Both the position numbers and the translations under genes were made by a program. 64,000 bases of DNA from Carnegiea gigantea. Lineage: Eukaryota > Streptophyta > Magnoliopsida > Caryophyllales > Cactaceae. The notes beneath the pieces are model-generated. The model was not told the DNA's origin and did not search any database. It saw nothing but the letters and a program-made list of their open reading frames with translations. Within the stretch, counting starts at the first letter, position 1. Each line of letters starts with the position of its first letter. The stretch is from contig JAKOGI010001576.1 in NCBI GenBank assembly GCA_029747015.1, positions 2,501 through 66,500 of the forward strand, in the 5' to 3' direction. Below, piece after piece: positions 60,198 to 64,000 of the stretch.

Positions 60198-60430
60198 GTG
60201 TTTTGCAGCTCGTCAGAACCAAATTTCAGTCAAAGCAGACACACACACACACAGAGAGAGTGAGAGACAGGCGGGGGAGGCGGTTTAAATTCGCCTGGTG
60301 AGGGAAAACGAACTCATGGGGCTCCTTATCCGAAACTGGCCAAGCAGAGCAACGATGGACGGGCGCAAATAATCATCAGCCTGCGCGTTCTTTATTATTT
60401 TCTTCTTTTTTTTTTTGGGTAGACCCTCTG
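60198..60430 (-). promoter_or_regulatory. UROD 5' leader and proximal promoter region
   Basis: Directly upstream of the exon 1 start codon. Read on the minus strand the leader is CT-rich, with a (GT)n/(CT)n run at about 60239-60262, common for plant housekeeping 5' leaders. I see no convincing TATA box. A CGGATAAGG (GATA-type) motif at about 60330 is a weak light-regulation candidate. A TIR-like repeat begins immediately upstream at about 60436. Confidence 0.35.
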
Positions 60431-60435
60431 CCAAC

Positions 60436-61239
60436 CTAGGGATGACAATTATATCTAAATTTAAAGTATATTTGATTCTATTTGATTCAATTTGAAGTAA
60501 AATAATCTGATTCAAGTTTTAAAAAAACTATTTGAGTCTGGGACCGTCAAAAATAATCTGAATGCGAGTCGATCCGGATCGGATTCCAATGAAAGGTAAT
60601 ATCATATTCGATTTTTCAATCCAATCCGATTATTTTATTAAATTATTAAAATTTAAATCTATAATTTTACAAATCTAAAGCCTACGTTCTAAGTTCACCT
60701 GCGCTCTTGACCCCATCCTAATTTTTGATTTTCGATTTTCGATTTTTTTATTTTACAAAGTTAAAGTCTACCCTCTAAGCTCAACTCTAAATCCCTAACA
60801 CTCATCCCTCCCTCCCCATTCGACGGTAGTCGACCCTCCCCTCCTTCTCAGTTTAGTCTCATGTCGCAACTGACCAGCCGCCTGATTCCTTGCCACTAAC
60901 CCTGGCATCGTCTACCCCCTTGCCAATTATCAGTCTCCCCTAATCTAATATAAGATGTTCAAATATCTGGTTGAGAGGAGAGGAATGTGTATGTTATCAT
61001 ATCAATAGGTGGACGAAATAAGTTCCAATGAAAAAAAATACAAAATTGTTATGGCGAAATGGAATTGATTCGGATCAGATTACATCCGATTCCAATTCAT
61101 TCCGACGTGGATCGGATTTAGAGTTTGCTTCCGATCTATTGGATCAGACGCTAATCGAATTTTTGGATCCGAAATTTAATCGGATTTGTTTTGAATGTTC
61201 CTACATTCGATCTGAATCTGGTCTGTTGACATCCTTATT
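60436..61239. repeat. TIR-like element rich in GGATC/GGATTCC sub-repeats
   Basis: Left end TAGGGATGACAATT and the reverse complement of the right end TAAGGATGTCAAC are similar inverted termini. The interior holds many copies of 'ATCCGATTCC', 'CGGATCGGATT' and 'TTGATTC' on both strands near each end. This is the pattern of a common plant hAT-type MITE group with TAGGG(G/A)TG-type ends. No target duplication found. It sits directly upstream of the UROD promoter side. Confidence 0.5.
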
Positions 61240-61294
61240 CCCACCACGCACATTTGCATTGCACGACTCTATACTTTTGCAATAATTCAACTGG

Positions 61295-61589
61295 ACACAC
61301 CTATGTACGGTGCTAAGTACACACCGTGAAAAAAATACATCATATAATAGAAAATATTTATCATTTGAAATATCAAAAGGTCCATCAATTGAGCCTAAAG
61401 ATTCATCGTTTATAACTAAAGACTCATTAAATACGTACAAAAGGTTCCTTATTTGATCATAAAGATTCATGTTCTTGTGTGGTAAAAATATACGTAAATT
61501 CATTAGGAAAATAGGCAAAAACGATAAATTTTTGCTGCCATACGATGAATCTTTTTAGGGTGTGCACCTAACACCCTATATAAGTGTGT
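61295..61589. mobile_element. MITE-like element with ~31-bp imperfect TIR
   Basis: The left ACACACCTATGTACGGTG... and the reverse complement of the right ACACACTTATATAGGGTG... match at 25 of 31 positions, ending CACACC. The interior is AT-rich with repeated AAAGATTCAT-type units. No coding. Target duplication unclear. Confidence 0.6.
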
Positions 61590-61619
61590 GTGGCATAATT
61601 TTCTGTAGTTTTATTTCAT

Positions 61620-61985
61620 GTGTTTTAGTTACACATAGACTTGGTAAAGCTAACATGATCCAAATGACCAGAACCGAATGACCTAAAACCAAACCTGAAC
61701 CGACATCCGAAAGAATTGAAGTGATTTCGACCTGAAAATCAAAATTGAACCGACCAAAAACCGAACCTACCTGAAATCTTATTGACCCAATTTAACTCAA
61801 AATCTGAAATAATCTAATTCAAATCTGAACTGACCTAAAATCTTATTGACTCGATGTAGACCTGGATCCAAAATAACCTATACCGAATCATACCCAAACT
61901 GATTCATACCAAATGACCTGAACGGAAACCAACCTGTCAAGTTTGATCCGACCCAATGCTAACCCGATCCATTTCAAATTTGAAG
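61620..61985. repeat. Degenerate short repeats (ACCGAA/GACCTGAA units)
   Basis: Dense imperfect copies of 'AACCGAATGACC', 'AAACCTGAACCGAC' and 'CTGAAATCTTATTGAC' (the last at least twice). Non-coding; origin unknown, perhaps the interior of another short TIR element. Confidence 0.5.
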
Positions 61986-62239
61986 CAGTGACTGTTGATA
62001 CTATCTATACAATGACATAATAACTTGACTTGATATTTAGGATGCGAAAGACAAAGTAGATGACAAAACCTTACTTAAACAAACGAAATATTACATTTGC
62101 AATTTTGGAAGGAAATTACTCAATTAGGATTTGACTTATTTGAGGAACAAAAATGGAAATATAGAATCAAGCAATTAAAGTTATTTTATAATTTATGTTG
62201 ATTAGGCAAAACTCTTCAATTTTTTAATCTTTGATTTTG

Positions 62240-63980
62240 TTGAATTCGTGAGTATACAACCACAAGAGGGAGGGTGAATTGTGGTGTCTGATTTTCGCGT
62301 TGTAAATAACAAACACCCTAGTAGAGGTTGTTCTCAAATGACAAACACCCTGATAGCTTGTTTGCACGGGGTGTTCTCAAATATTGCAGATGCGAAAATC
62401 ACCAAGATAAATGCGGAAAATAAAGCACACACAATTTTTACGTGGAAAACACCTCTAGCCCAACTGAGGTGTGAAAAACCACGACCTACCTCGTGTAGGA
62501 TTTAACCACTTTCACTAACGGGCTTCACACGTTACAAATGTAACACACCTTGTTACAACTTGCAACCACGTAACCTTCTTCCCAAAGACAGGTTACACCA
62601 CGTCCAACCTTCGCAAGATTAGACACGTCCAAGTCCACACGACTAGGACACACTCACTCACTTTTCTGATTCAAGATCAGGGTTACAAACACCTTACAGG
62701 GGGTGCTTCTTACTAAGCAGATGTAAGGTACAATGAAGATCCTATTATGCCAATGGTTTGAAAACTCAAAATCAAACACAGCTTGTCACGGTTTGCTTTT
62801 CAGAATGAAGCTCAAGAATCTTTGAGTGTAGACCGTGTTTTCTGATTTTTTCCTGAATTTTTCAAAAAGCTGTGTTTAAGCAAATTCAACCTGAGTTTTC
62901 TATCTGCTCTTTTCTCGTGTGTTGTGTGTCTACTGGAAGAGAAAAAGCTGAGGTTTTTAAACACAAAAACCAACGGTCATAAGCCACAGAATCAGCTAAG
63001 TATAGAAAACGATTTTCAGTCAGGAAATGTTCTCCTACGGGTAGTGATAAAATTTTGCCAAAATATAAGGGATTTGATATCTTAAAAGATAACCCTTATC
63101 TTCCCATAATCGTGAGGTGGATTCAAAAAAGCAACCAGAAATTTTCAGCTTTTGAAACTTTACTATATCCGAAAATATGGTCAAAGGAAATCTTTAAGAT
63201 TTGGCAAATCTCCCAAAACTTATTTTCGAAAATCTCCCATAATAGTTTCAAGAAATATCCTTTCCAGAGAAATAGCAGTTTTGAAATTCAAGGAAAGTAA
63301 TCTGGAGATCTTAGCCAACTAAAATAAATTTTCAAAGATAACCGGGTGTGGCTACTGCAGTTCAGAAACACCCTAGGCACCCTGTTCGCAGGGTTGTTCG
63401 CAACTGGTGTTCTGAAGCACTTAGCGCAAATACCGATTCAAGAGGTGTTTAAAATGATGTTTTCAATATTGGCATATTAACAAGAGTCTAAATAAATAAA
63501 ACCTATATACCCGAGACTTCTTGTTTTGAATGTCATCTTGTCCAAGATTTATGGTGCTGCTGTGAACACCAAGGCCACCTTGTTTGCTGGGGTTGTTCTT
63601 TCCATTGCTAGAGTTCAGGAACATGCCTTACAATCAACTGTCGAGATGGTGTTCTTGACTTAATATAGAATCACCAAGTAAAACCTGTTTTGAAGACTTG
63701 TTCTCACATGTAGCAAACCAGTTAGTATAATAAAGAACATAAACACCAGTTAGGCCTGTTTGGAGACCGTGTTTGGAGCAACATTACTAGGACAAATTTT
63801 TACATACACTTGGATTTGTTATCATCAAAACTAAATATAATAACTCAACAAATTCCCCTTTTTGATGATGACAAACCAAGTGACCATATTGACAAAAAAA
63901 ATTGAATGCTGATAGGGATCCACGTAAGTCAAGGTCCACTTAAGTCAATGCTAGGTTCATTCGTCAATAGGAGGGTTACA
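62240..63980. repeat. Probable copia (SIRE-like) LTR
   Basis: Contains three blocks I associate with plant copia LTR ends: GAGGGAGGGTGAATTG at about 62266, ACGTGGAAAACACCTCTAGC at 62440 followed by a CCACGACCTACCTCG block, and AATTCCCCTTTTTGATGATG at 63850. There is no coding domain. The window ends before any pol would show. Repeated 'ACACCCT' and 'GTTGTTC' phrases occur throughout. Confidence 0.4.
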
Positions 63981-64000
63981 CTCTTCTTCCCCCTTTTGGC

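Noticed and set aside
62281..62505. 74-codon frame as a gene
   Set aside because: Lies within the copia-LTR-like sequence and has no domain.

Overview
The window is nuclear DNA of a flowering plant, probably a eudicot. It is AT-rich, carries a nuclear gene for a chloroplast enzyme with plant-style short introns, and most of the rest is Ty3/gypsy, LINE, hAT-like and MITE-like repeat at different stages of decay. The species cannot be named from the sequence alone.

The one host gene with a fully traceable structure is uroporphyrinogen III decarboxylase (UROD, plant HEME; heme and chlorophyll synthesis), on the minus strand. Exons 2-5 are compact (28150 to 26489). The first exon, coding for a chloroplast transit peptide, lies at 60185-60035. 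Splice sites and phase fit exactly (phase 1: G|AT = Asp), giving a 400-residue protein with all expected active-site residues and no internal stop. Intron 1 is therefore about 31.9 kb. Roughly 28 kb of it is three transposon blocks: a complete chromovirus (28510-35845) that itself carries a TIR element; a 19.6-kb nested gypsy block (37340-56933) bounded by a GCCAC target duplication; and a short hAT-like element (57814-59037).

Left part (1-26.4 kb): a non-coding AT-rich region with an 80-bp alternating purine/pyrimidine tract; a minus-strand LINE relic (3.9-5.3 kb); a plus-strand RTE-type LINE whose upstream part is present as three tandem copies of about 1.2 kb (5.3-9.0 kb) and whose reverse transcriptase is split by three tandem copies of a 455-bp unit (9.7-10.9 kb); a decayed Athila-like gypsy element (13.8-19.27 kb) abutting a 5'-truncated second gypsy element (19.57-21.48 kb) with LTR-like sequence behind it; and the integrase tail plus chromodomain of another chromovirus (25.0-25.7 kb).

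Nested block (37.3-56.9 kb): gypsy element A has both LTRs, an initiator-Met-type primer site, gag/protease at one end and RT-RNase H-integrase at the other. Its middle is split by about 13 kb of insertion B. B has LTR-like direct repeats at both ends and almost no coding potential inside; one of its repeats is split by a 2.9-kb L1-type LINE, and it also contains a solo-type LTR. A copia-type solo LTR interrupts A's integrase tail.

Right part (57-64 kb): the hAT-like element, a degenerate unidentified minus-strand coding relic beside UROD exon 1, the UROD promoter side, two TIR-type elements, and a probable copia LTR at the end. I see no new enzymatic or defence system; the noteworthy object is the UROD gene with its transposon-filled first intron.
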